From Isoetes engelmannii (taxonomy: Eukaryota; Streptophyta; Lycopodiopsida; Isoetales; Isoetaceae), in NCBI GenBank assembly GCA_011763485.2, contig JAANSK020238851.1, forward strand, positions 1 to 24,083: DNA of 24,083 bases, in the 5' to 3' direction. This document shows, piece by piece, positions 1 to 11,230 of this stretch; positions within the stretch are counted from its first letter, which is position 1; every line of letters starts with the position of its first letter. A program made the translations under genes and the position numbers. The notes below the pieces were generated by a model that worked only from the letters and a program-made list of their open reading frames with translations, was not told where the DNA came from and ran no database searches.

Positions 1-19
1 ATTTGTATGCATTCTGCAG

Positions 20-856
20 ATGAAGTAGAACGGACCAATATGAATGTTTATTTTGAATATTGTAGGGAATTTTTATTCTCTGAACCAAAATTGTCCCTTG
101 ATGAAGAGAAGCTGTATGATCAACTGTGGAAAATATATAAAAAGGTATTGTTTCAGGCAGGCTTGCTACTTTATGAACTTATTTCGTGCAGAAATTGTTG
201 TTTTTGGAATTACTGCTTTTCTTAATTGGGTTCTATAAAAACTTTAAGATCTGATAGTGGTGTTGTTTTTGCAGGGAAACACCAGTCCTGTGTGTAGTAA
301 TGATGTTGATGTTGCACATGGAACGGGAAAAAGTGAAAGTTTGCATCCTAATTCGAGTTGTGCAGAAAGCTCAAGAAAAGTCAACGCACGAAAGCGTGAT
401 CAACATTCAGAGAGTGGCCACAACAATTTAGAGAGTCGGAACAACAAAGATGAGAGGGTTGAGGGTCAAAGCTGTGAAAGGATACTTAAGCCGAGTGAGA
501 AGGAAATGGAGCAGGGAAAACAGCAAGATCAGCCTTCAGCTGCAAGAAATAAGCATGTTCTCAGAAATAGACTATTAGGATGCATAGCTAAAATGGAAGA
601 GTTTGGCTTTTTCTGCATAACTCCGTTAAAGGTTCCTCCGTCCTCCAGTGAGTATCTTTTGTACAAACAGTACACAAAAAGAGCAGCTTCTAAATTTGTA
701 CATGCAGATTATTATCTCTTATTATATGTTTGCTCAAGGCTGGTAGAGGTAAAACCAGTTGCTTTACATAAGTGTGTTCAGGAAATAGAAAGAAATTTTT
801 GTCTGATAGAGAAGATGATGAATGAGTTTGTACAGTCGAAATTTACTTCCAAATAA
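20..856 (+). CDS. 3' end of an unrecognised protein-coding gene (last two exons)
   Basis: I do not recognise this protein. The first visible exon starts after a good acceptor (pyrimidine-rich, ending CTGCAG at 14-19) and runs 20-144. A GT at 145 and a GCAG acceptor ending at 274 bound a 130-nt intron. The last exon is 275-856 and ends in TAA. The splice is phase 0 (…IYKK / GNTSP…). About 235 residues are visible. They contain an acidic, hydrophobic N-terminal patch (around YFEYCREFLF…LYDQLWKIYKK), then a roughly 90-residue polar Ser/Lys/Glu/Gln-rich segment likely to be disordered. The last 95 residues look folded and helical (LLGCIAKMEEFGFF … ADYYLLLYVCSRLVEV … IERNFCLIEKMMNEF). An AATAAA overlaps the stop codon at 852-857. 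The gene start is outside the window. The consistent frame across a clean intron makes a real host gene likely. Confidence 0.65.
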
Positions 857-1470
857 AGAGGCTATTTGAAAAGTATTGTCTTAAACTACCAACCTTCTCT
901 TAAACTACCAACCTTTCTATTTGGATTTAATATCTAATACTTGCACGAGGATTGACGATGGAATCTCAGGAGGAGGAGGTATTTGGGGATGTAAAAGATG
1001 GAAGATAGCTGGAGATGTAAAAGCTTGTACGTATACCTTCTCTCAAGCTGGGGTTTAGCCTCGACGCAGCGCCAAACTTTTCTGTTTTACTAATCCATTT
1101 TGCATTCAAAAACCTTCTATACGATGGCCTCGTGAAACTTGAACATTGTCAAGCAATCATCATCAACCTTGACCAACCTGATATCAAACACTCTTGTTTT
1201 AGCATCATTGTAATAAAATCACCGTCTGCAAGGAATCCATTTTGTAAATTGTGTAAATTCAGAATGCAAATAAAAACAGAATGCATGCAAGTAAAGAAAG
1301 AATGCAAATAAAGACATAGTGCAAGTAGACTGATCACTTTTCCGAAAATATAACAGTGCCGCGTTCAACACCAGGATGGAAGTTAAGGTAGGATGCTGGG
1401 TAAATGTCGTTTATTGTCTGCTGTATTTCACCGTGCAAGAGCGCGAAACCAGTTGTGCTCATGTCTTGGA
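857..1470. other. Intergenic region / possible 3' UTR of the left gene
   Basis: No coding region is seen. A short direct repeat, TTAAACTACCAACCTT, occurs twice close together at about 881-915. The rest is ordinary mixed sequence with no recognisable RNA gene or transposon ends. Confidence 0.5.
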
Positions 1471-1660
1471 GTTTTTTTTTTTTTTTTTTTTTTTTTCAAA
1501 TTTAGCTCTATTCTAGTTTTAATGTTAGACACAAACCGAACCCCTATGACCTACTGCTAATTTATAATGTTTGTGGGATCTACTAGGCTCAAGAGGCCAT
1601 CGAGTAGATTCTGGATTGCCCTAGGATAGACTACTCAGCGGGATGGTATTGACAACAATG
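1471..1660 (-). mobile_element. SINE-like insertion with a 25-nt poly(A) tail
   Basis: Read on the minus strand, about 165 bases of body are followed by an uninterrupted run of 25 A (plus strand T at 1472-1496). The minus strand carries GGGGTTCGGTTTG, which resembles a Pol III B box, and upstream of it GAGCCTAGTAGA, a weak A-box-like string. The hexamer CTTGGA is found on both sides (1465-1470 and 1661-1666) and could be the remnant of a target-site duplication. There is no coding potential. It could also be a processed-transcript fragment or the 3' end of a LINE. Confidence 0.35.
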
Positions 1661-2109
1661 CTTGGAATTGCTTGCCCTCATAAGGATGCAGAATACCTAG
1701 AGCTTCACTTGAGAAGCTGATTATCCTGCTGACCCTCTTCTTTGTTAAACTAGACAATAAGGTTAGGCCTCCAATAGAGCCAGGAAGAGGTGTTGTTATG
1801 GTAGTTATATTTCTTAGCTCATGGAGAGTCTCTTGTGGATGTGGGAAGGGTTCTATGCCGGCCAATCTATTGTGCATAAATATGTGAAGAAGATCACACT
1901 TGCCTTAGCTTCTAAAAATATGTTATTCAAAAAGGTTTGTAGTAATGACAACAAGGCAGAGGTTAAGTTTCATTACCAAATTTAAACAAGCTACTGGTTT
2001 TTCAAATGTATTTGCTGCATTGCCAAATTAAACAAGCTACTGGTTCAAATTAGGTACAATTATTTATATACCTATTATTCAGAGGACCTTACTTATAAAA
2101 GGACTTAGG

Positions 2110-2430
2110 GTACTTTCACACGCACAATTAAGTTAATATTAAGTTAAATTTTGTTAAATAACTAGTTTAATATTTAAGACATTTTCTGTTCGCACCAAAG
2201 TTAAGTTAGTTTTCTCTTAAGACTTTAACTTAATAGAACCTAGTAAAAAATCTTTGCACCAAAAAAAGTTATTTTTTGTTAATTTAAATGCCAAAAAAAA
2301 GTTACTTCATACATGCCTCCATTAAGTTAGTGTTAACTTAATCTTAACGACAATCTATTCGCATATGCCTCCATTAAGTTAACTTAATGTTATTGGCAAT
2401 CCCTTCACACATGCCTACTCCAGTTAATAA
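2110..2430. repeat. Cluster of imperfect TTAAGTTA-containing repeats
   Basis: About six imperfect copies of a pattern recur near 2115, 2188, 2252, 2305, 2358 and 2403. The pattern is 'TTCRCAYAYGCCTCC' (variable) followed by 'ATTAAGTTA' and often by the inverted form TAACTTAA. Spacing shrinks from about 73 to 45 bases along the array. The two best copies, at about 2310-2328 and 2363-2381, share ATGCCTCCATTAAGTTA exactly. TTAAGTTAA-type strings pair with neighbouring TTAACTTAA, so the array has many short inverted repeats. No coding potential is seen. Confidence 0.6.
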
Positions 2431-4915
2431 ACTTCGACTCTGAGTTCATTTGTAACCTTCTCAATCCCATTAGAACTCATAGTGATTGTCTAGTTCCGGG
2501 GTTTTGTGGCCATGACACCCTTAAGACTTGAAGATGCCCATGACACTTGAAGACACCTTAATCTAATCACGACCACTCACTTGGACAAGTCCCCCCTTAT
2601 TATATATACGCTATATATACTAGTTATGCCATAAATGACTTTTGCTCAATGACTTTGAAATGTCAAAACAGAAAAAGGAAAAAATCCAATTTTGCAAGAT
2701 CTTAGCTTGCCAATGCGATTGCCTATTCTCAGGCAAAAGAGAAAAAATGTACAGAACCCACATCAGCAAACTGCAAGATATGTACAAACTTCTTCTAAAA
2801 CCAATTGTCCACTAATTATTCAAACAACAGACAAATGTGAAGAGCAGAATACCTAGTGTAGAGAACTTCCTTTTCTTTCCAAGCCTTTGGATGAGATGAG
2901 TATTAGTAGTTGAAAAACTCACCTACTATTATGATAAAGCATTCAGAGGAAAAAAATGCACTTCAATTCAGATGAAAAGGAGCAAAACCAATAGTCCATT
3001 TACATTTTTTTTATAGAAAATGCTCCTGCAAAGACACAACATTCAGAACTGAATTGTCCATAAGAAAGCAGTCAAGTGCCCTGGGATTAATGTCAAAAGC
3101 AGACATATAGTTTAGATAAAGACAAAGCCTTACAGATACTTGTGAATTGACAAATCATGCAAAGCACGTCTACCACTGGCTGCACAAATAAGATCCTTTG
3201 ACATGAACTCATGCTTCGTACAAATTAGCTGAAGCAAATTTGGTTATAATATCAATGGGGCCACTTGCATGAAGTATTGGTCAATAATAAGATCTTGGTT
3301 TTTAGGCATTGGACCATAACCTGGTTAACAAGGATCTACTACATTACCTAAAGAACAAAGCATGTTCAACACATGCTGATGATAAATCAACATACTGCAC
3401 AGATGCATACATGGAGGTAAGCAACTATTGGGGTCTTATATGCATGAGACATATCTAGTTTGGGTCCTTCAAAATGCCTGGGGGACGCGAATTTGTGCCA
3501 TAGAAGAGCCACTGCTTTAGGACCTAGATGCAGTGATGATGATGGTTACTTCAGAGATGACATCACAGCAAGTCTCAACTGCCTTTGGCTTGGCAATGAA
3601 CAACAAACTACAAATCTCATACACATGCATATGAAAGGCCAGAGAAAGAACACATACATAAAGGAGCATGTCTTGGACCAAAATTTGACATTTCCTTGCT
3701 ATAGATAAGGCCTTAGAATGGCTTGTAAAAGACTTCACAAATTAAAAGGAAGGGACAGATCTTGTTTCTTATAGCATTGCCTCCCTCTTGAAGACTTCAC
3801 AAAATACACATGTGCAATAAGCCATTTCCATTATGCTATTTCCCACATCATGATCTACAATAGACAGCATTAGAAATCCATTTGCATTGCATAAGTTCTA
3901 AAAGGAATTTAGTGATTTATAATGCTAGTAAAAACACGTTCAAAAGGGCATCTAATATTATGGTGGCGAGGAATGGGTCACATCCATTGCAAGTTAAATG
4001 CAATGCCGTCCTACCAATTGGGATGGTAATTTAAGAGTTACGTGGTGCCCGTCATATACTACGTTTGGGTGAAGCATCTTTAGGCAACTCTTCTAAATCA
4101 AGGCTACACGGCAGTGGTTAGAATTTTAATTTAGAATAAAAGAATTTTAATTTAGACTCTATTTCCATGGTGCTTTGATGTTTCAATCAGGCTGAAATGG
4201 CAGAACATACTATAGACAACCATCTCAACGATATAGTGGTAGAAGAGTTCGAATTAAATTCATCTAAGAAAGAAAGGGGTTAGGAACTTTATGATAACCA
4301 AAGCCTGTAAGAATAAAACCTCCAGGACCTCCAACACCCTGACAAAAAGGTGCATTCCCACATCAACACTATTTAGTTTGCTACTAATATGGTAAACATT
4401 CCCCCATTCAGCATTAGCCTATAATGATGTTATGCAATCCCATCATATAGACGTATGTCACTCTCAAGTAATGGCGATCTAAATCTAAAATGTAGCATGG
4501 GATTCTGCTTATCAAAGATGATGTGCATGAAACAAACCTTTTATTTATTTCATACTTCATTAAGTAGTGGGTAGGACCATAATATCAGTGGAAAAAAACT
4601 AAACTATAAACAGTCCATTCAGTATGCTCTCCTCATTTAGTAAGCAATACCAAGCATCATATCCTCTTCAAGCTACTCATAGAGCTACTGGTCCATTAGA
4701 ACTGACACACTCGACTTAATGTAAGGGTGTGTCTTGTGCATGCGTATAACTTAGAATGTTTCAGAGCAAGGCTGCCTGTACGGTATTTTTGCAATTTGTG
4801 TTTGAAGCAACTGGAAGCATCATGGTATTCTGCTTTTTAGCAGAGATGGAATCTGGAAGAACATTCATAAGAAAGGAACACACAGGATTTACTTTAGACT
4901 CAAGGATCAACAAAG
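2431..4915. other. Long intergenic stretch without recognisable genes
   Basis: All long open frames here lack codon structure, domains or splice context and look like chance. Near 4231-4260 the string TAGTGGTAGAAGAGTTCGAATTAA weakly recalls Pol III A and B boxes, but it has no tail or flanking duplication, so I do not call a SINE. No tRNA cloverleaf was recognised. Confidence 0.5.
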
Positions 4916-5110
4916 CATTCTATAATAGAATAGAATAGAATAGATTTTAACGTCATCTTAGACTCCTGGAGCCCTATAACTTGCGGTTACAAGGTGTGAG
5001 CACAACTTCGAACACCTGAGATTTGAATTGTTTATTTAAAAGGGCGACTGTAATTAAAGTCATAGATTAGAGCTTGATGACATAAAAAAACTTGCCACTC
5101 ACAGTGTGGG
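4916..5110 (-). repeat. Pentamer (TTCTA)n microsatellite and flanking retroposon-like tail
   Basis: At 4921-4942 the plus strand reads ATAGAATAGAATAGAATAGA. On the minus strand this is AAAATCTA followed by three to four TTCTA units. A near-identical arrangement stands at 11632-11658, where TTCTA becomes CTCTA after AAAATCTA. Simple pentamer arrays behind an A-rich end are typical of the 3' ends of LINEs and SINEs. The LINE remnant just to the right (5110-6570, minus strand) points its 3' end here, so this may be its tail. The minus strand also holds GGTGTTCGAAGTTGTG at about 5003-5018, a weak B-box-like string, so a separate SINE is the alternative. Confidence 0.4.
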
Positions 5111-6570
5111 TGGGAAAAACAATCATCTCACTTTTTGAAAATTCACGACCTCCACCATGGATTTGTAATGCAGCAGCAACATTTTCAGCCTTCTGAATTC
5201 TCTGTATGTTCTTCTAGAATTTTCTTCAATGCTGAGGCCATCCATTTTGCAGCCCTTGTGTCTGTAATCCATACGTGTCTTTCGTTCTCTACTTCTTCAG
5301 GTGGCAGAGTTTACAAATCCTTTCTTCTCTTGGTTTTTTGGGTTTTTTCCATCTTCCGCTTTCTATCTCCAATTTATGATTTCCTGCCCTAAATCTGCAT
5401 AAGATTATTCTTGTAGCTTTTGTGTGATTGTTGTTAGTGTATATGTCTTGCCCCATTTTCCCTTCTACATTCATGACTTCTCTATATAGCCTCAACTTAG
5501 TATCTGACTGGTTTTCGATCCATTTAGAGATCATTCTGGTCCTGACCTGAGATTTTTCTCCCTAAATCCTTCTGTTGTCCACTTTTGACCATAACCCTAA
5601 TCCCAACATTCCTGACCAGTCTTCCATCTTTAAAATACATCCTCTCTCCATGTTTTCAGTCATTTTCCTGGATGTATCTATTGCCTGCGTGCTAATTTGT
5701 TCTTGGATCGGTAATCCATGTTCCTGGCCAGGTAGGAAATTGCCTTGGCCAAGCCTAAAATTTCAAAAGCTATCACACCTGTTTCATATAGCATTATTGA
5801 CGAAGGGGTTGACCGCCTTATTCCAACGCTCTGCACTAAAAGTGCTTAATTATTTTCTCCGCCTTGAGCCATTGTGTATTCGAGGTGCTGCAACCCCAGA
5901 CCTCTACTCCATAGAGCATTGCCGATGCCACTATCATGGTAAACATTTGTATTCACCCCCCAATCCGTGATGATATGCTCAGCACAGATCATACCACAAT
6001 AGTTCTTTATTGCCATTTACCATCTTCCCCAAACCATGTTTCCATGTTCTTCTGATTCCTGTGTTGTGTTCCAGGTACTTGTACTCATTTGCCTTTCCCA
6101 CTGGTTCCCCTTGGTCCTCTTTCCCTGTTTTCTCAAAGTTGACGACCTTTGTTTTTTCCAAATTCACAGATAGACATGTCCTCCTACAAAAATCTTCCAG
6201 GATTCCAAGCAATTTTCCCAGTTCCTTTTGTTCCATTATCATCAAATTGAGGTCATCAACAGAGAACATGTTCGGTACCTTTGTGTTTCCCAATTGTGGA
6301 GCGTGGAAGTCCCTGCCTCTATTTCTGATGAATTCCCCAATTGCATCTATGTATAATTCAAATATTTTAGGACACATCAGGCAGCCCTGTTTAACCCCAA
6401 TATCACAATCTATCCCTTCATCCTCCATACTCATCTTTGCGCCTACCTTTTCATATACTACCAGTAACAGGTTATGAAGCAATTCTAGCTGCTGCAGTCT
6501 TTCTAGGAGCTGTATCAAATGCTTTCTTGAAGTCCACGAAACAACGCAAGCTTTGACGAGGGTGGCATAA
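5110..6570 (-). mobile_element. Decayed LINE (non-LTR retrotransposon) with reverse transcriptase fragment
   Basis: Minus-strand translation shows, in order, the RT motif A stretch FVDFKKAFDTAPRK (about 6500-6545) and the motif B stretch GVKQGCLMCPKIFELYIDAI. These are followed by SVDDLNLMI in place of the usual F/YADD box. Next come LEDFCRRTCLSVNLEKTKVV, a thumb-like part ending near 5979, MLYGVEVWG (about 5910), SIMLYETGVIAFEI (about 5790), and the C-terminal ICKLCHL … VENERHVWI (about 5240-5310), which resembles the Cys/His motif at LINE ORF2 ends. The pieces lie in different frames: at least one shift separates motif A from motif B, another falls near 5980, and one more within the C-terminal Cys/His region, with stops between. 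Endonuclease and 5' regions are absent, so this is a 5'-truncated dead copy. The clade was not assigned. Confidence 0.85.
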
Positions 6571-8189
6571 TGAGAGATATTAGATCCATCACTTAGATGT
6601 GATGTTAAGCTTCAAGAATAGAATGAAGAATTTAAATGTTGGGGATGCCTACTATTTATGTACCATATGCACCTACTATTTATTTCCCATCATAGCTATG
6701 GGTAGACATGACATAGATGCGTTGCAGTGAAGCGAATGCTCAGCTTGATGCAGTGTATACTGCCATGAGGAAGCTTGATGTAGTGTATAGTGTTCATTCC
6801 CATAAAGGTGTGGGATGCTTCTTACTGCACGTATATTATCAAATATGCACTGATAAACTTTTAATTTCATATTCTTGACTTAAAACATGAATTGTAGCTT
6901 TGGTATTATTTTCCTGCAATCTAAGCACATACCAGACGAAACTAAAAAAAATTCTTGGCAGGATAATATTTCTCTGGAGTTGGACCATCCGAGGACTTGG
7001 ACTATCTCTTGCTGGACTATATCATACTTCTGTAGATAATTATGCCCATATGCATTCATGGATATATGCAAGGGAACCTATCACCATAGTCTTAATCGTA
7101 CTGAGGGGATGCAAACATGCTTCCAGCGCTTCAATGTTGGATCACATACATGGAGTTTTTCGATTATGGGCAAGCAGGTCGGATGGATGGCCTTCTTCGT
7201 TGACAGACATGCGTAAATTCCTGCCCAAATGAGAAGAGAAAATCTGATACTTCAATACAGGAAGATCAATCCCCTATAGAGGCCACTGATACATACCTCC
7301 CTTTATCAGTCAAATGTTGTGGGATCAAGAGATTTTTGGAAGCATTCGCCCGCATTCGCCATGAACTTGTGGTGTAATCATCCACTACAAAGTCTTCAAT
7401 TTTAAAGTCTGCATAACCGAAATCATCCATTACCATAATGGTTTTGTTTAACCTTCCAGGAATCAGGCATTTGGCAAATGATTATGCATCATGCTTTGAT
7501 TCATACCAATGTATTTTATGTACTGTTCTTGTTTTTAATTATCATCATTACCATCATCTTAAAGAGAAACTTCTTGTGAACCAACTTCCTTGTTGCTTGT
7601 TAATACTAAATTTCTAGTATAGCAGCTTTTCGCAGATGAAATAGATGGCAGAGTAGTGAGATGGGGATCTATTGACCGAGACTTTGGCACCCGGTCGACA
7701 TAAGAAAAAAAGAAAAGGAAAAAGTTCCCCCGGGGGGGGGGGGGTGTGTGTGGAGAAGATGTAAAGGGCTCAATATACAAAGGTCCTTAGAAAAATATTG
7801 CTAATGGTTGAAGAGGGGGTGCATATTCTATGTTCAGGATGAAGAGTTTGGAATGGAAGGGTGAAGATTAAGTGGTGGAATGGAGGGTTGAGATGAAGAG
7901 GTTGGAATTGAATGTGAAGATGAAGAGGTGCAAAGTATTAATAATCTTTGAGGAGCACGAGCTGTTCCACGATTTGGTGGAGGGTGGCAGCCTCCACATG
8001 ACTGGTGTAAGAACCCTCCATGTTTCAGAGACGTGGAGGATCATATTTTGTACCTTCTTGCGTTATTGCTTATATCTACATTTTGTTTTGGGCCCAATTC
8101 ATTCTTTAGTTTCATGTCTCATTCCAATGCCTTCTGCTTGATTCAAGTTGCAGCATCTAAATGATCTTGTATTTTCCTATTCGAGGTTG
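6571..8189. other. Intergenic region, no gene recognised
   Basis: No coding exon is recognisable. A short direct repeat (AGCTTGATGCAGTGTATAC / AGCTTGATGTAGTGTATAG) is at about 6738-6792. An unusual homopolymer junction, five C followed by 13 G and then a short GT run, is at 7727-7753. The part from about 7600 to 8189 may belong to the LTR or leader of the gag-bearing fossil that follows, but I could not define an LTR end. Confidence 0.45.
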
Positions 8190-9930
8190 AGTGATGGGGG
8201 TGCGGGAAACCCGGCCATCATTATTGGAGGTTCTACCGAGATCCTCCTGTCTAGAACGCATGGCTCCAAAACCAAAGATTCCAGAAGACCAAGAGCAGGT
8301 AGATGAATCAGAGGCATCAAAAAACATGAGGAAGGGACCTTTGCACCCTAGTCTCGCTTCTAGCTTGCTTCAAAGCATGCCGTATCAATTTGATTGAATG
8401 GTCCAGTTCCTTTGCCTACTTTTGATTCAAATATGAATGCTAACTACCTTCTCAGAACATTTGAGTAGTATTGCAGAGATTATAAATCAAGAAAGATTGC
8501 ACAATGTCAGAATTTGAGAAGTGCTTCAAAGAGGATGATGAGGCTGGAGCTTGGCTAACTTATGAGAAACTTATGGGAACCAATGCATGGAATGATCTCA
8601 TTGCCAAGTTTCTGGATAGGTTTGGTAATCTAGCTGCACCCCGCGAGCTTGTTAATGAGTTGCATTCCTTTTCTATTTATGCAGGTGAAAGTGTGAGTCA
8701 ATACAAGGAAAGATTCAACACCTTCATGAGCAAATTCCAAAAATGCCAAGTCACTATTCCTACTCTCTTCCTAGTCTCATTTTTTATTAAAGACTTGTCT
8801 TCTAGGCCAAAAATCCAAAGAAAACTCATGAATGTTCAAGCTGTTGAAGGGTTTGATTCCATCTACAAGGTCTTTGCCAAAACAACTGAACTTTGCAAGA
8901 TGTTCTCTATTCTACTAGAAAAACATAATGTCTGCCATCATGATCCCTTCTATCCTGATGCTACTGATGGCTCATATGAACCTCACCATTCTGTTCCAGT
9001 TTATGCTGTATATAAGAAAAGAAGAGATGAAGATGCTGGTACTCAAATTTTAGAAGTCAAATCAGATCTGCCTAAGGTGACTGAAGCCTTAGCTAAGGTA
9101 ACTAAGCAAATTTTAAAACTTAAAGCATCTAGAGCAGCTAGAACTTTTCCTGAATGCATTCATTGTAATAGAACTTCACATCTGGCTGATGTTTGTTATT
9201 GGAGAGGGTGTCCTAAATGCAATAGAAAAGGACACTTTGATGAGAAATGCCCAGTTTGTGCTTTTTGCAAAGAAGTTGGTCATACTGATTTGAAATTTGT
9301 TATTAAAGAGTACTTTGCTAAACAAGAAAGAGACTAAACCTGAGCCAAGTCCACATGTGAGATTTGCTGGCTCTACTACTTCTTCTATAATATTTATACA
9401 GGCTACAGAGATGCCACAAGTTGAGAAGATGATGGTGGTGCAGACCAGAAGCATGCAAGAGACTAGTAAGCATGGTGAATCGAGAAAATCTGTTCCAGAA
9501 ACTCATGGAGTACTAACATAACCACAAGAACCTATTGTGGAAGCTTCCCCTCAGGAAATAGCTCCACCACCTCACCAGAAGTATGGTAAGAAGGATCAAG
9601 ACCTTGATGAAGTAGATGCATTGCTCAAAAGCTCAAAAGTAAGTGTGGATCTCTTCACTTTGTTGAAAATTGCACCTAGTTATAGAAACTAGTTGAATTC
9701 CTGAATGCATTCATTGTAATAGAACTTCACATCCAACTGATGTTTGTTATTGGAGAGTGTGTCCTAAATGCAATAGAAAAGGACACTTTGGTAAGGAATG
9801 CCCAGTTTGTGCTTTTTGCAAAAGAAGTTGGTCATACTGATTTGAAATGTGTTGTTAAAGAGTAATTTACTAAACATGAAAGCGAACCTGAGCCAAGTCC
9901 ACATGTGAGATTTGCTGACCCTACTACTTC
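8190..9930 (+). mobile_element. LTR-retrotransposon fossil: gag region with zinc knuckles
   Basis: This is a broken LTR-element remnant. The longest part, 8504-9337, is a gag-type protein. It has a retrotransposon-gag core (…AWNDLIAKFLDRF, then a QYKERFNTFM-like helix) and three Cys/His knuckle-type motifs near its end: CIHCNRTSHLADVC, CPKCNRKGHFDEKC and CAFCKEVGH. A preceding piece (from 8261, MAPKPKIPEDQ) may be the gag N-terminus. The segment 9350-9690 has the polar linker commonly found between gag and protease, ending VSVDLFTLLKIAPSYR. About 200 bases covering the knuckles recur at 9700-9905 as a close second copy. No protease, RT or integrase is recognisable and no LTR pair was found. 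The knuckles and linker favour a gypsy-like rather than copia-like origin. It looks old, with several breaks. Confidence 0.8.
9700..9905 (+). repeat. Second copy of the gag zinc-knuckle segment
   Basis: Positions 9700-9905 repeat 9150-9365 almost base for base. Shared strings include GAATGCATTCATTGTAATAG, GGACACTTTG and CCTGAGCCAAGTCCACATG. This is a local duplication, or the edge of a second nested copy, inside the gag fossil. Confidence 0.85.
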
Positions 9931-11040
9931 TGCTAGAGTTTGGAAGACCCCCTTTCATATGTTTCCCAACCTTAGTCATTTTCCCATATCCATATATCAT
10001 TCCAATCCACCTTTGCAATTTTTGCCTAGTCATTTCCCCCCCCTTTTACCCCTATGCTTCTTTGTCCATCTCCATCATGCCTATTTCACTTTATTCTCCC
10101 TTTATTGAAAGATTCTACTTGGCCATTCCCATTTTCCCTACATCCATGTCATTTTCTTGTTCAGTTTGCTTTTGGGGACCAATCTACACTCATTGTCCTG
10201 ATCGTCATATATCTTTTCCCCTTTATACCATCTTTTACCATTCTACCATAGCATACAACCCTTTTGTGACCCCTATTCCATGCACAAAGCTTGACCTGTA
10301 ATGGATATCCCATATCACATATCCTTTAGCGGCCCCATTTTGGCTCTAAGGTGTCTCCTGAAATTGTTCCAGCGAAAACCTTACATAAGTACATTCTCAC
10401 AATAGTTCCAATGCTCCCTAAAGGTTTAAAGATTTATTTTTTACCCTAAGACCCTTTAACCATTGCTTGAAATTTTAATACACGTATAAAATGTGATGTG
10501 AGAAATACATGTCGAATACTCGAGCAAACATACGGTAAAGAATCGTGAATCTGAGAAATCAGCTTGAATCATGCCGAGACTGCTCCTATCGCCTCTGAGA
10601 CTTAATTAAATTAAGATTCCAGCCTCATAGAAGCAAATTAAGCCCGAACTTAAGCTTAAATTTGTTGGAACCACAAAAACTTGAAATATATATAGGAAAC
10701 TCAAAAGGGTAAATTTTTGGAGGCCCAGAAGCACTAAAATCTGACATTGATGTATGCTGAGCATGATCTGGAAGATCCTTGAAGTACCTGAGCATCCTCA
10801 ACTGGATTCACAAAAAGATCTGGTTGATATCATCTTCTAAATTGATTCTATGATATCTGATTGACTTCCTATTACCTTTGAAGTGTTGATTCATTCTCAT
10901 TTGATATTATCATGACTATTGTACCTTCATATCAATGAAAATTGACTGCCAAGTTTATCAAATTCTATCTGATACAATTTCTAGCATTTTTACATTATAA
11001 ATCGATCTTAGACAATTTGCCATCATTACCTACATCATTT
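9931..11040. other. Non-coding stretch, pyrimidine-rich at its start
   Basis: About 9950-10290 is strongly C/T-rich on the plus strand, which opens long meaningless frames there. The rest, to 11040, is AT-rich and shows no exon. Its last bases end in CATTTAG at 11036-11042, a plausible splice acceptor for the WD40-like segment that follows. Confidence 0.5.
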
Positions 11041-11042
11041 AG

Positions 11043-11230
11043 CATCCATCTTTAGTTCTTATTTGGATGAAAGGAAGTGATAATCTGCATATTTGTGTAG
11101 CAGTTCTTGATGACCATTTAAGTCCTGTCATATCCCTTTGCATTTCTCCTAATAGTGTTGAAGATGGCTTTTTTACAGTTTTTAGTAGAAGCATGGACAA
11201 GTCTATAAAAATCTGGTCAATTTCTCGACG
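11043..11230 (+). pseudogene. WD40-repeat exon or gene fragment
   Basis: Translation from 11043 gives the end of one WD repeat (LVLIW) followed by one full repeat. The full repeat has the HLSPVISLCISP strand pattern, a central acidic and aromatic segment (EDGFFTVFSRS), and the terminal DKSIKIW tryptophan signature at about residues 52-58. This matches the general WD40 repeat layout of about 45-50 residues. The segment is preceded by a possible acceptor (CATTTAG). The frame runs on to a stop at 11333 without further WD pattern, so the real exon may end near 11220-11240. No other blades were found on either side. It is therefore either an isolated exon of a gene not otherwise in the window or, more likely, a captured fragment. 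Confidence 0.4.

Noticed and set aside
3460-3738. Overlapping frames on both strands near 3.5 kb
   Set aside because: No domain, no splice context, and composition like the surrounding non-coding DNA.
4225-4265. Possible Pol III A/B-box pair (tRNA or SINE)
   Set aside because: No cloverleaf can be drawn, and no tail or flanking duplication is present.
5575-5970. 131-codon plus-strand open frame
   Set aside because: Also antisense to the LINE remnant, with no domain pattern of its own.
6010-6477. 155-codon plus-strand open frame
   Set aside because: It is the antisense shadow of the LINE reverse transcriptase read on the minus strand.
9905-10301. Overlapping plus-strand open frames rich in Phe, Pro, Leu and Ser
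   Set aside because: They arise from a pyrimidine-rich tract with few stops. No start context, homologous pattern or splice structure supports them.
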